A DNA stretch of 7,646 nt from Hydrogenophaga sp. GTDB lineage: Bacteria > Pseudomonadota > Gammaproteobacteria > Burkholderiales > Burkholderiaceae_C. Within the stretch, counting starts at the first letter, position 1; each line of letters begins with the position of its first letter. The position numbers and the translations under genes were made by a program. Of the stretch, positions 1 to 6,797 are shown piece after piece. The DNA lies in assembly GCA_021154985.1 (NCBI GenBank), contig JAJNQE010000080.1:1-7646 (forward strand), written 5' to 3'. The notes beneath the pieces were generated by a model. The model was not told the DNA's origin, ran no database searches, and was given only the letters and a program-made list of their open reading frames with translations.

Positions 1-1
1 C

Positions 2-3000
2 TGCGCCTTGTTTCCCGACTGGGAAACCCTGCCCTACGACACCTTCTCGCCGCACCAGGACCTGATCAGCGAACGCCTGGCCACCCTGTGGAGGATCTCG
101 CAGCGCGACAAGGACACCGGCGCCGACGTGGTGCTGGTGCCGGCCACCACCGCGCTGTACCGCGTGGCGCCGCCCGCGTTTCTGGCGGGCTACACCTTCC
201 AGTTCAAGGTCAAACAAAAGCTCGACGAAGCGCGCCTGAAGAGCCAGCTGACGCTCGCGGGCTACCAACACGTGACGCAGGTGGTGAGCCCGGGCGAATA
301 CGCGGTGCGGGGCGGCCTGATCGATCTCTTCCCCATGGGCAGCCTGGTGCCTTACCGCGTGGACCTGTTCGACGACGAGATCGACAGCATCCGCACCTTC
401 GACCCCGACAGCCAGCGCAGCCTGTACCCGGTGCCCGAGGTGCGGCTGCTGCCCGGGCGCGAGTTCCCCATGGACGACGGCGCGCGCGCGAAATTCCGCA
501 GCCGCTGGCGCGAACTGCTCGATGGCGACCCGACCAAGAGCCGCATCTACAAGGACATGGGCAACGGCGTGGCCACCGCCGGCATCGAGTACTACCTGCC
601 GCTGTTCTTTGACGACACGGCCACCGTGTTCGACTACCTGGGTTCGGACGCCACCGTGGTGCTGCACGGCGACCTGGAGCCTGCGTTCCAGCGCTTCTGG
701 CAAGACACCAAAGACCGTTACCGACTGGTGCACGGCGACCCCGAGCGCCCGGTGCTGCCGCCGGATTCGCTGTTTCTGAGCGTGGAGCAGTTTTACGCGC
801 GGGCCAACGAACACGCACAGCTCTCGGTGCGCCCTGCGCAGGCCGAGCAGGAACACAGCGCGTTTGCTCAACGACTGCCTGACCTGTCGGTGGTGCGTGG
901 CGCTGAAGACCCGCTCTCGCGCCTGCAAGCCCACATCCGCAACACCGCACAGCGCGTGCTGCTGCTCGCCGAGAGCGACGGCCGGCGCGAAAGCCTGCTC
1001 GACTTTCTGCGCGCCAGCGGCGTCAGCCCGCCGGCGTTTGATTCCTTGCTGGAGTTCCAGACCAGCAGCGAAAAACTCGGCATCGCCACCGCGGCACTCT
1101 CCACCGGGTTTTCGTGGCTTGAGGACGGCATCGACTTCGTCACCGAAACCGAACTCTTCGCCGCCAGCCCCACCACACGCCGACGCAAGAAGCAGGAACA
1201 GGTCAGCGATGTCGACGCGCTGATCAAGGACCTCTCCGAGCTCAACCTGGGGGACCCAGTGGTGCACATCACCCACGGCATCGGGCGCTACCGCGGCTTG
1301 GTCAACATGGACATGGGCGAGAAGAACGCCGACGGCACGCCCGCTTTGATGGAGTTCCTGCACCTCGAATACGCCGACAAGGCCGTGCTGTACGTGCCGG
1401 TGAGCCAACTGCAGCTGATCGGGCGATACACCGGCGTGGGTGCTGACGAAGCACCGCTGCACCGCCTGGGCAGTGGCCAGTGGGAAAAGGCCAAGCGCAA
1501 GGCGGCCGAGCAGGTGCGCGATGCCGCCGCCGAGTTGCTCAACATCTACGCCCGCCGCGCCGCGCGACAAGGCCATGCCTTCCGCTACTCGGCACAAGAC
1601 TACGAGGTGTTCGCCAACGACTTCGGCTTTGAGGAAACCGCCGACCAGCGCGCAGCGATCCACGCCGTCATTCAGGACATGATCAGCCCGCGCCCCATGG
1701 ACCGTCTGGTCTGTGGCGACGTGGGTTTCGGCAAGACCGAAGTGGCCTTGCGCGCCGCCTTTGTGGCCGTGACCGGCGGACGCCAGGTGGCCCTGCTCGC
1801 GCCCACGACGCTGCTGGCCGAGCAGCACCACCAGACGCTGGTGGACCGCTTTGCCAAGTGGCCGGTGAAGATCGCCGAGATGAGCCGCTTTCGCTCTGCC
1901 AAGGAAATCACCGCTGCCGCCAAGGGTCTGGCCGACGGGTCGGTGGACATCGTGGTCGGTACGCACAAGCTGCTCAGCGAGAGCGTGAAGTTCAAAGACC
2001 TCGGCCTGCTCATCATCGACGAGGAACATCGCTTCGGCGTGCGTCACAAGGAGCAGATGAAGGCGCTGCGCGCCGAGGTGGACGTGCTCACGCTCACAGC
2101 CACGCCGATCCCGCGCACCTTGGGCATGGCACTGGAAGGATTGCGAGATCTGTCGGTGATCGCCACCGCGCCACAGCGCCGCCTGGCCATCAAGACCTTT
2201 GTGCGCAACGAGGGCAACGGCGTGATCCGCGAAGCGGTGCTGCGCGAGCTCAAGCGTGGCGGGCAGGTTTACTTTTTGCACAACGAGGTGGACACGATCG
2301 AGAACCGCCGGCAAAAGCTCGAAGAAATCTTGCCCGAGGCGCGCATTGCCATCGCGCACGGCCAGATGCCCGAACGGGAGCTGGAACGCGTGATGCGCGA
2401 CTTTGTGGCGCAGCGCTTCAACGTGCTGCTGTGCTCCACCATCATCGAAACCGGCATCGACGTTCCCACCGCCAACACCATCGTGATGGCGCGCGCCGAC
2501 AAGTTCGGCCTGGCGCAGCTGCACCAGTTGCGCGGGCGCGTGGGCCGCAGCCACCACCAGGCCTACGCCTACCTCATGGTCCCCGACATCGAAGGCCTCA
2601 CCAAACAGGCCGCGCAGCGGCTGGACGCCATTCAGCAGATGGAAGAGCTCGGCAGCGGCTTTTATCTCGCCATGCACGATCTGGAGATTCGCGGTGCCGG
2701 CGAGGTGCTGGGTGAGAACCAGAGCGGCAACATGCTGGAGGTCGGCTTCCAGCTTTACAACGAGATGCTCAGCGAAGCCGTGCGCTCGCTGAAAGCCGGG
2801 CGTGAACCCGACCTGCTCTCGCCGTTGTCCGTCACGACCGACATCAACCTGCACGCCCCGGCCCTGCTCCCCAGCGACTACTGTGGCGACGTGCACCTGC
2901 GGCTGTCGTTCTACAAGAAGCTCGCCACCGCTCAGACCGCCGACCAGGTGGACAGCCTGCTCGAAGAGATCGTCGACCGCTTTGGCAAACTCCCTGCCCA

Positions 3001-3289
3001 AGCACAGACGCTGGTGGATGTGCACCGCCTGCGCGTGCTCAGTGCACCTTACGGCGTGGTGAAGGTGGACGCGGCGCCCGGCGTGATCCAGATCACCTTC
3101 CGCCCCAACCCACCGTTTGATTCGATGCGCATCATCGAACTGATCCAGAAGAACCGCCACATCAAACTGGCCGGCAACGAGAAGCTGCGCATCGAACGCG
3201 CCCTGCCCGAGGTCAAGGACCGGGTGCAGCTGGTGCGCGATGTGCTGCGTTCGCTCGGCCAACCCCTCCAGCAACCCGTCGTCGCCTGA
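2..3289 (+). CDS. mfd: Transcription-repair coupling factor Mfd (5' partial)
   Basis: Mfd is the ATP-driven DNA translocase that removes RNA polymerase stalled at lesions and recruits UvrA for strand-specific repair. The reading frame is open to the left edge, so the N-terminus (about 70 residues by comparison with E. coli Mfd from memory) is missing; residue numbers here count from the codon at 8. Visible in order are the UvrB-like N-terminal module (PDWETLPYD near residue 3, then EYAVRGGLIDLFPMGS), the RNA-polymerase-interacting region (LEYADKAVLYVPV, 453-464), Walker A GDVGFGKTE (570-578), the DEEH box (671-674), motif III TATPIPRT (697-704), motif VI QLRGRVGR (840-847), and the C-terminal TRCF domain (about 950-1080). 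All motor motifs are intact and no frameshift is seen. serB follows 51 bases downstream on the same strand, an order I recall from related Burkholderiales. Confidence 0.97.
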   Translation, partial: CALFPDWETLPYDTFSPHQDLISERLATLWRISQRDKDTGADVVLVPATTALYRVAPPAFLAGYTFQFKVKQKLDEARLKSQLTLAGYQHVTQVVSPGEYAVRGGLIDLFPMGSLVPYRVDLFDDEIDSIRTFDPDSQRSLYPVPEVRLLPGREFPMDDGARAKFRSRWRELLDGDPTKSRIYKDMGNGVATAGIEYYLPLFFDDTATVFDYLGSDATVVLHGDLEPAFQRFWQDTKDRYRLVHGDPERPVLPPDSLFLSVEQFYARANEHAQLSVRPAQAEQEHSAFAQRLPDLSVVRGAEDPLSRLQAHIRNTAQRVLLLAESDGRRESLLDFLRASGVSPPAFDSLLEFQTSSEKLGIATAALSTGFSWLEDGIDFVTETELFAASPTTRRRKKQEQVSDVDALIKDLSELNLGDPVVHITHGIGRYRGLVNMDMGEKNADGTPALMEFLHLEYADKAVLYVPVSQLQLIGRYTGVGADEAPLHRLGSGQWEKAKRKAAEQVRDAAAELLNIYARRAARQGHAFRYSAQDYEVFANDFGFEETADQRAAIHAVIQDMISPRPMDRLVCGDVGFGKTEVALRAAFVAVTGGRQVALLAPTTLLAEQHHQTLVDRFAKWPVKIAEMSRFRSAKEITAAAKGLADGSVDIVVGTHKLLSESVKFKDLGLLIIDEEHRFGVRHKEQMKALRAEVDVLTLTATPIPRTLGMALEGLRDLSVIATAPQRRLAIKTFVRNEGNGVIREAVLRELKRGGQVYFLHNEVDTIENRRQKLEEILPEARIAIAHGQMPERELERVMRDFVAQRFNVLLCSTIIETGIDVPTANTIVMARADKFGLAQLHQLRGRVGRSHHQAYAYLMVPDIEGLTKQAAQRLDAIQQMEELGSGFYLAMHDLEIRGAGEVLGENQSGNMLEVGFQLYNEMLSEAVRSLKAGREPDLLSPLSVTTDINLHAPALLPSDYCGDVHLRLSFYKKLATAQTADQVDSLLEEIVDRFGKLPAQAQTLVDVHRLRVLSAPYGVVKVDAAPGVIQITFRPNPPFDSMRIIELIQKNRHIKLAGNEKLRIERALPEVKDRVQLVRDVLRSLGQPLQQPVVA

Positions 3290-3304
3290 AGGCGCTCCAA
3301 CCAT

Positions 3305-3332
3305 CCTTTCGGGCCGAGCCTGTCGAAGCCCC
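3305..3332. repeat. Dispersed-type intergenic repeat with imperfect hairpin
   Basis: The short mfd-serB spacer holds a sequence whose core, read on the minus strand, is GGCTTCGACAGGCTCGGCCC followed by GAAAGG. It closely resembles a motif of the type TTCGACAGGCTCAGCCCGAACGG that I remember as recurring in intergenic regions of many GC-rich bacteria. TTCG and CGAA at the two ends can pair, and GGC can pair with GCC inside with a small bulge, so a short imperfect hairpin is possible. There is no T-run, so it is not a standard intrinsic terminator. Only one copy lies in this window; repeat status rests on recall, not on a count. Confidence 0.5.
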
Positions 3333-3340
3333 GCCAAACC

Positions 3341-4066
3341 ATGACCACCGCCACCGAATTCGCCCCCGGCCTCACCGTTCAAGGTTTCACACCACCGCTC
3401 AAGCTCAGCGACTTCAAGCTGATCGCCTTCGACATGGACTCCACCCTCATCAGCATCGAGTGTGTGGATGAAATCGCCGACGCCGTGGGCAAGAAGGCTG
3501 AAGTGGCCGCCATCACCGAAGCCGCCATGCGCGGTGAGATCGCCGACTACAAGGACAGCCTGCGCCAGCGCGTGGCGCTCTTGCGCGGTGTGACCATCGC
3601 CGACATGGAGCAGGTCTACACCGAACGCCTGCGCATCAACCCTGGCGCCGCCGAACTCATCACCACCTGCAAGGCTGCGGGACTGAAGGTGCTGCTGGTT
3701 TCGGGCGGTTTCACGTTTTTTAGCGAACGCGTGCGCGAACGCCTGGGCATCGACTTCACCCGCGCCAACGTGCTCGAAGTGGAAAGTGGCCCCAACTGCG
3801 GCCAACTCACCGGCCGCATGGTCGACCAGCCCTGGGGCGACATCTGCGACGGCGCCGAGAAACGCCGCACGCTGCTGGAGGTGGCCTCGTTGTTGGGCAT
3901 CGAAGCCTCGCAGTGCATCGCCATGGGCGATGGCGCCAACGACCTGCCCATGATGGGGGTGGCCGGTCTTTCGGTGGCCTACCACGCCAAGCCCGCTGTG
4001 CGTGCGCAGGCCATGGTGGCCATCAACGAAGGCGGGCTAGACCGCTTGCTCAGCGTTTTGCGCTGA
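3341..4066 (+). CDS. serB: Phosphoserine phosphatase SerB
   Basis: SerB hydrolyses O-phosphoserine to L-serine, the last step of serine biosynthesis in the cytoplasm. It is a HAD-superfamily enzyme with all catalytic motifs present: motif I FDMDSTLI with nucleophile D31 and acid D33, motif II SGGFT (S121-T125), the motif III lysine in the EKRRTLLEV stretch, and motif IV GDGANDLPMM with G196, D197, N200 and D201. The product is 241 residues, shorter than E. coli SerB (about 322 by recall) because it lacks that protein's long N-terminal region. The ATG at 3341 gives a normal start for the short form, although no clear Shine-Dalgarno sequence precedes it. It sits 51 bases behind mfd and could be co-transcribed with it; a repeat fills the gap. 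A CAGCG/CGCTG stem overlaps the stop codon but has no T-run. Confidence 0.97.
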   Translation: MTTATEFAPGLTVQGFTPPLKLSDFKLIAFDMDSTLISIECVDEIADAVGKKAEVAAITEAAMRGEIADYKDSLRQRVALLRGVTIADMEQVYTERLRINPGAAELITTCKAAGLKVLLVSGGFTFFSERVRERLGIDFTRANVLEVESGPNCGQLTGRMVDQPWGDICDGAEKRRTLLEVASLLGIEASQCIAMGDGANDLPMMGVAGLSVAYHAKPAVRAQAMVAINEGGLDRLLSVLR

Positions 4067-4186
4067 AGCGGCTCAGCATTCAGTCCAGGGTGCGTCAGCG
4101 CACAGACGGCCCCGAAATCTCCTTTTAGAGTCAAGACATTGGCGCAGAGGCAACCCGCCTCGCACCATGCGGTGACCTCGCAATCC

Positions 4187-4206
4187 GTTGGGCCACGCGA
4201 CCCAAC
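4187..4206 (+). promoter_or_regulatory. 5'-leader hairpin before the BON-domain gene
   Basis: GTTGGG (4187-4192) and CCCAAC (4201-4206) form a perfect 6-bp stem with an 8-base loop. It lies 6 bases before the AAGGAA ribosome binding site (4213-4218) of the BON-domain lipoprotein gene. A weak candidate -10 element, TAGAGT, is at 4126-4131 without a convincing -35, and would give a leader of about 85 bases containing this hairpin. A regulatory role is speculation; the stem itself is plain in the sequence. Confidence 0.3.
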
Positions 4207-4223
4207 CCATGCAAGGAACACCC

Positions 4224-4541
4224 ATGAAAACACGCCAACTCTTCCCCATCGCCATGCTCGCCGTGGCCGCCTCCGTCATGACCCTGGCCGGCTGCACGTC
4301 GAGCCCCAAGCAGGCCAGCGCTGGCCAGTACATCGACGACACCGCCATTACCGGCAAGGTGAAGGCGGCGATCTTCAATGACGCGACGCTCAAGTCCGCC
4401 GAAATCAACGTCGAGACCTTCAAAGGCGCTGTGCAGCTCAGCGGCTTCGTGAATTCGCAAGCCGACATCCAGCGAGCCGTCGCGGTGACGCAAGGTGTTG
4501 CGGGTGTGAAGTCGGTCAAGAACGACATGCGCCTGAAGTGA
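4224..4541 (+). CDS. BON-domain lipoprotein
   Basis: This is a 105-residue predicted lipoprotein with one BON domain, a fold found in OsmY-like and other envelope proteins thought to bind phospholipids. The signal peptide starts MKTR, continues with a hydrophobic stretch (residues 6-20) and ends in the lipobox LAGC, making C24 the lipidated residue. T25 at +2 does not match the inner-membrane retention signal, so outer-membrane anchoring facing the periplasm is likely. The BON domain covers about 38-105, with the typical LSGFV (G74) and the later GVAGV-K-V turn (G91-V98). An in-frame start at 4188 exists, but the ATG at 4224 is chosen because it has AAGGAA 5 bases upstream and gives a proper signal peptide. 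An OsmB-like gene follows after 43 bases, suggesting a shared envelope-stress role. No gene symbol is assigned, since BON proteins vary too much. Confidence 0.93.
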   Translation: MKTRQLFPIAMLAVAASVMTLAGCTSSPKQASAGQYIDDTAITGKVKAAIFNDATLKSAEINVETFKGAVQLSGFVNSQADIQRAVAVTQGVAGVKSVKNDMRLK

Positions 4542-4584
4542 CCCGAGCCCTCTGTTCGATTTTTCATTCCATCAGGAGATCACC

Positions 4585-4803
4585 ATGAATTCCATTGCAA
4601 AGCGCTCACTGACGATCGCAGCCTCCATCGCCCTGCTGGCAGGCCTCACCGCCTGCAGCGGCATGTCGCGCCAGGACCAGAACACCGCCATCGGCGCGGG
4701 TGCTGGTGCGGTGGGCGGCGCCGTGCTGACCGGTGGCAGCACCATGGGCACCCTGGGTGGCGCAGCCATCGGTGGCCTGATCGGCAACCAGGTCGGCAAG
4801 TGA
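4585..4803 (+). CDS. osmB: OsmB-like glycine-zipper lipoprotein
   Basis: This 72-residue lipoprotein matches, from memory, both the length and most of the mature sequence of E. coli OsmB, an osmotically induced envelope lipoprotein of unclear molecular function. The signal peptide (residues 1-23) ends in the lipobox LTAC with C24 as the lipidated residue. After a short polar linker (SRQDQNTA) comes a glycine-zipper segment: GAGAGAVGGAVL (37-48) and GTLGGAAIGGLIG (55-67), ending NQVGK. Glycine zippers pack helices in membranes. The start has AGGAG at 4574-4578, 6 bases upstream. The gene is 43 bases after the BON gene and ends directly at a strong terminator, so the two probably form a small stress operon. 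In E. coli osmB is controlled by osmolarity and RpoS; no such promoter can be read here. Confidence 0.92.
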   Translation: MNSIAKRSLTIAASIALLAGLTACSGMSRQDQNTAIGAGAGAVGGAVLTGGSTMGTLGGAAIGGLIGNQVGK

Positions 4804-4806
4804 TCG

Positions 4807-4830
4807 AGACCGGCTTCGGCCGGTCTTTTT
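4807..4830 (+). terminator. Intrinsic terminator after the osmB-like gene
   Basis: A GC-rich stem pairs AGACCGGC (4807-4814) with GCCGGTCT (4819-4826) around the loop TTCG, giving the very stable C(UUCG)G tetraloop. Four more Ts follow the stem (4827-4830). It begins 4 bases after the stop codon. It lies only 25 bases before the start of the next small gene, so that gene either has its own promoter or is read through. Confidence 0.9.
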
Positions 4831-4855
4831 CCAGCCAATCAAAACAAGGAATCCC

Positions 4856-5005
4856 ATGCTCTACACCATCGCCGTCGTTCTGCTCGTCCTCTGGCTGCTG
4901 GGCCTGGTCACTTCCACCACCCTGGGCGGCTTTGTGCATGTGCTCCTGGTGATCGCCGTGATCATGGTGCTGCTGCGCCTGATCAGCGGACGCAAGCCCT
5001 TCTGA
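4856..5005 (+). CDS. Small two-helix membrane protein (lmo0937/DUF5670-like)
   Basis: This 49-residue ORF is below many length cut-offs but is well supported. It starts with ATG behind AAGGA (4846-4850, spacing 5) and stops at TGA 5003-5005. The protein begins MLYTIAVVLLVLWLLGLVTS, has a glycine turn (TTLGG, about 21-25), a second hydrophobic helix (about 26-42), and a basic end RLISGRKPF. This pattern, including WLLGLVTS and the GGFVHVLLVIA segment, fits what I remember of the lmo0937 family of small membrane proteins, whose function is not known. The positive C-terminus suggests a hairpin with both ends in the cytoplasm. It follows the osmB terminator and ends 12 bases before the end of the convergent yciH-like gene. 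The neighbourhood suggests an envelope-stress role, which is inference only. Confidence 0.86.
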   Translation: MLYTIAVVLLVLWLLGLVTSTTLGGFVHVLLVIAVIMVLLRLISGRKPF

Positions 5006-5012
5006 ATCCGCT

Positions 5013-5029
5013 GCGGGCTAGCCGCCCGC
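5013..5029. terminator. Hairpin between convergent genes (weak terminator candidate)
   Basis: GCGGGC (5013-5018) and GCCCGC (5024-5029) form a perfect 6-bp stem around a 5-base loop. It spans the stop codon of the minus-strand yciH-like gene (5018-5020) and lies 7 bases after the stop of the small membrane protein gene. Neither side has a T-run, so it is at best a weak or Rho-assisted bidirectional stop between the two converging genes. Confidence 0.3.
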
Positions 5030-5377
5030 GCGTTTGACGGTGTGGCCCTGCGCCTGGAGCGCGGCCACCACCTTGTCCACGTGATCGCCCTGGATCTCGA
5101 TCACACCGTCCTTCACGGTGCCCCCCGATCCACACGCCGCCTTGAGCCGCTTGCCCAGATCGGCCAGCGCCTGGCTCTCCAGCGCCACGCCCTTCACCAG
5201 CGTCACGGCCTTGCCGCCGCGCCCCTTGGTCTCGCGCGAGACCCGAACCACACCATCGCCGGACGGCACAACCGCCCTCTGGCACACGCATTGCGCCACC
5301 GGCTGTCGGCACGCCGGGCACATGCGACCCGCTTCGGTGGAATACACCAGACCCCCGGTGGAAAGCTTGTTTTTCAT
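5018..5377 (-). CDS. yciH: YciH/SUI1-like translation factor homologue
   Basis: This 119-residue protein belongs to the bacterial SUI1/eIF1-like family; E. coli YciH is described as a stress-linked modulator of translation initiation acting on the small ribosomal subunit. The start MKNKLSTGGLVYSTEAGR resembles the YciH N-terminus, and the core GDGVVRVSRETKGRGGKAVT (about 40-59), followed by KAACGSGGTVKDGVIEIQGD, is the SUI1 fold including its basic loop. A cluster C20, C23, C30, C32 (CPACRQPVAQCVC) looks like a small metal-binding knuckle, which E. coli YciH lacks as I recall it. The frame stays open upstream to 5602, but that part lies antisense to rhlE; the ATG at 5375-5377 gives the family N-terminus. 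No good ribosome binding site is seen. A TACGAT box at 5386-5391 would place the start of transcription almost at the ATG. The gene is divergent from rhlE, with 73 bases between. Confidence 0.93.
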   Translation of the reverse strand: MKNKLSTGGLVYSTEAGRMCPACRQPVAQCVCQRAVVPSGDGVVRVSRETKGRGGKAVTLVKGVALESQALADLGKRLKAACGSGGTVKDGVIEIQGDHVDKVVAALQAQGHTVKRAGG

Positions 5378-5423
5378 GGGGCTGGATCGTAGCGCGCCTG
5401 GCCTGCGCAGCGCGCCCGGCCGG

Positions 5424-5429
5424 TACACT
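5424..5429 (+). promoter_or_regulatory. Candidate -10 element for rhlE
   Basis: TACACT matches four of six bases of the sigma-70 -10 consensus and lies 21 bases before the rhlE start. The -35 position (about 5401-5406, GCCTGC) is poor, so this is a weak call. GCGCGC occurs at 5392-5397 and again at 5410-5415, which could form a stem in the 73-base divergent spacer shared with yciH. Confidence 0.3.
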
Positions 5430-5450
5430 GGCTCGAACCATTCCAACACC

Positions 5451-6701
5451 ATGCCATTCCATGCCTTGGGCCTTGTGCCCACCCTCGCCCAAGCCGCTGC
5501 CGAACTGGGCTTCACCACCCCCACACCCATCCAGCAAGCGGCCATCCCGGCCGTGCTCAACGGTACAGACGTGCTCGCCACCGCGCAGACCGGATCGGGC
5601 AAAACGGCCGCCTATGTGCTGCCGCTGCTGCAGCTTTTGATGGCCGCCTCCAGCCACACGCCACGGCGCGTGCGCGCGCTGGTGCTCGTGCCCACGCGCG
5701 AGCTGGCGGCGCAAGTGGGCGAAGTCGTGCGCAGCCTGGCCCAGCACCTCCCCACCAAAATCAAAACCGCGGTGGTGTTCGGTGGGGTCTCCATCAACCC
5801 GCAAATGCTCGCGCTTCGCGGCGGTGCCGACGTGGTGGTGGCCACACCGGGGCGCTTGCTCGACCTGATCGAACACAACGCGCTCAAACTGGCCAGCGTG
5901 GAGTTGCTGGTGCTTGATGAAGCCGACCGCCTGCTCGACCTCGGCTTTGCAGAAGAACTGGCCCGAGTGCTGGCGCTGCTGCCTGCGTTGCGCCAGAACC
6001 TCTTCTTCTCGGCCACTTTTCCGAGTGCCGTGCAGGCACTGGCCGACACCCTGCTGCGCGCGCCGCAGCGCATCGACGTGCCCAGTGTCGAGGTGGAAGA
6101 GGCGGTGGTGCTGCAACAGGCGTACCTGGTGGACACCACACGCCGCACGCAGTTGCTTCGCCAGCTCATCAAGACCCAAGGGTGGCAGCGCGTGCTGGTG
6201 TTTGTGGCCACGCAGTATTCGGCCGAGCGCGTGGCCTCCAAGCTGCACCAGGGCGATCTCTACGCCACGTCGTTCCATGGCGGCTTGAGCCAGGGCGCGC
6301 GCAAACAGGCGCTCGACGAATTCAAGGAAAAGCGCTGGGACGTGGTGGTGACCACCGACCTGGCCGCACGCGGCATCGACATCAGCCAACTGCCGGTGGT
6401 GGTGAACTACGACCTGCCCCGCTCGGCGGTGGATTACGTGCACCGCATTGGCCGCACCGGCCGCGCAGGCGCCAGCGGGCTGGCCGTGAGCTTTGTGACG
6501 CCCGCAACCCTTGCGCACTGGCACCTGATCGAAAAACGCCAGGGCCTGAGCCTGCCACTGGAGGTGGTGCCCGGGCTGGAGCCCACCGAGGTGGCGCCAG
6601 TGATCGAGGCGGGTGGTGGCGTGAAGGGCAAACGCCCGAGCAAGAAGGACAAGCTGCGCGCCGCTGCGCAAAACGCGGCCAGCGATTCGAACAAGCCATG
6701 A
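5451..6701 (+). CDS. rhlE: DEAD-box ATP-dependent RNA helicase, RhlE type
   Basis: This 416-residue cytoplasmic helicase unwinds short RNA duplexes, with roles in ribosome assembly and RNA decay known for the family. All motifs are intact: Q motif (TPTPIQ, Q28), motif I AQTGSGKT (K51), Ia PTRELAAQV, Ib TPGRLLDL, motif II DEAD (D156-D159) followed by RLLDLGF, motif III SAT (187-189), motif V TDLAARGIDI (from T302), and motif VI HRIGRTGR (331-338). A short basic tail (KGKRPSKKDK) may bind RNA. The frame stays open upstream to 5118, but that part is antisense to yciH; MPFHALGL at 5451 matches typical RhlE beginnings. No Shine-Dalgarno is evident. RhlE is favoured over SrmB or DbpA from the N-terminus and the DEADR-LDLGF context, though subfamily assignment is less sure than family. 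The stop codon touches the terminator of the minus-strand tRNA fragment. Confidence 0.93.
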   Translation: MPFHALGLVPTLAQAAAELGFTTPTPIQQAAIPAVLNGTDVLATAQTGSGKTAAYVLPLLQLLMAASSHTPRRVRALVLVPTRELAAQVGEVVRSLAQHLPTKIKTAVVFGGVSINPQMLALRGGADVVVATPGRLLDLIEHNALKLASVELLVLDEADRLLDLGFAEELARVLALLPALRQNLFFSATFPSAVQALADTLLRAPQRIDVPSVEVEEAVVLQQAYLVDTTRRTQLLRQLIKTQGWQRVLVFVATQYSAERVASKLHQGDLYATSFHGGLSQGARKQALDEFKEKRWDVVVTTDLAARGIDISQLPVVVNYDLPRSAVDYVHRIGRTGRAGASGLAVSFVTPATLAHWHLIEKRQGLSLPLEVVPGLEPTEVAPVIEAGGGVKGKRPSKKDKLRAAAQNAASDSNKP

Positions 6702-6732
6702 AAAAAGCCCTTGCGATGTCTCGCAAGGGCTT
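6701..6732 (-). terminator. Strong intrinsic terminator, minus strand, behind the tRNA-Val fragment
   Basis: AAGCCCTTGCGA (6705-6716) pairs perfectly with TCGCAAGGGCTT (6721-6732) around a 4-base loop, a 12-bp stem. On the minus strand it is followed by a run of Ts (complement of the As at 6701-6706), the canonical form. It begins 17 bases beyond the CCA end of the tRNA fragment, so it is very likely the original terminator of that tRNA gene. The T-run overlaps the last base of the rhlE stop codon. The stem could also help stop rhlE transcripts on the plus strand, where no long T-run follows. Confidence 0.88.
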
Positions 6733-6749
6733 GGTTCACAGCTGTGTGC

Positions 6750-6797
6750 TGGTGGGCGGTGCAGGGTTCGAACCTGCGACCCCTGCCGTGTGAAGGC
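6750..6797 (-). pseudogene. tRNA-Val(CAC) 3' half; probable attachment-site remnant
   Basis: Read on the minus strand this is the 3' part of a tRNA. CCA is at 6752-6750 and the discriminator A at 6753. The 3' acceptor strand ACCGCCC is at 6760-6754. The T arm is a perfect GCAGG/CCTGC stem with loop TTCGAAC (6777-6761). The variable region GGGTC is at 6782-6778. The 3' anticodon stem GGCAG is at 6787-6783, and the anticodon loop TTCACAC at 6794-6788 carries anticodon CAC (valine). Only three bases of the 5' anticodon stem (GCC, 6797-6795) remain; the next pairs are A-C and G-T, and no proper D arm or 5' acceptor GGGCGGT is found. It is therefore not a functional tRNA. Such 3' halves mark the far end of elements integrated by tyrosine recombinases into tRNA genes, with the restored tRNA expected at the other end. 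Simple decay of the 5' half is the alternative. Confidence 0.85.

Noticed and set aside
4090..4103. GTGCG/CGCAC hairpin as serB terminator
   Set aside because: Only 5 bp with no following T-run; too weak to call.
6748..6755. GCTGGTGG, the E. coli Chi sequence, at the tRNA CCA end
   Set aside because: The same octamer also occurs inside mfd, Chi is not known to be this sequence in betaproteobacteria, and here it follows from the tRNA sequence.
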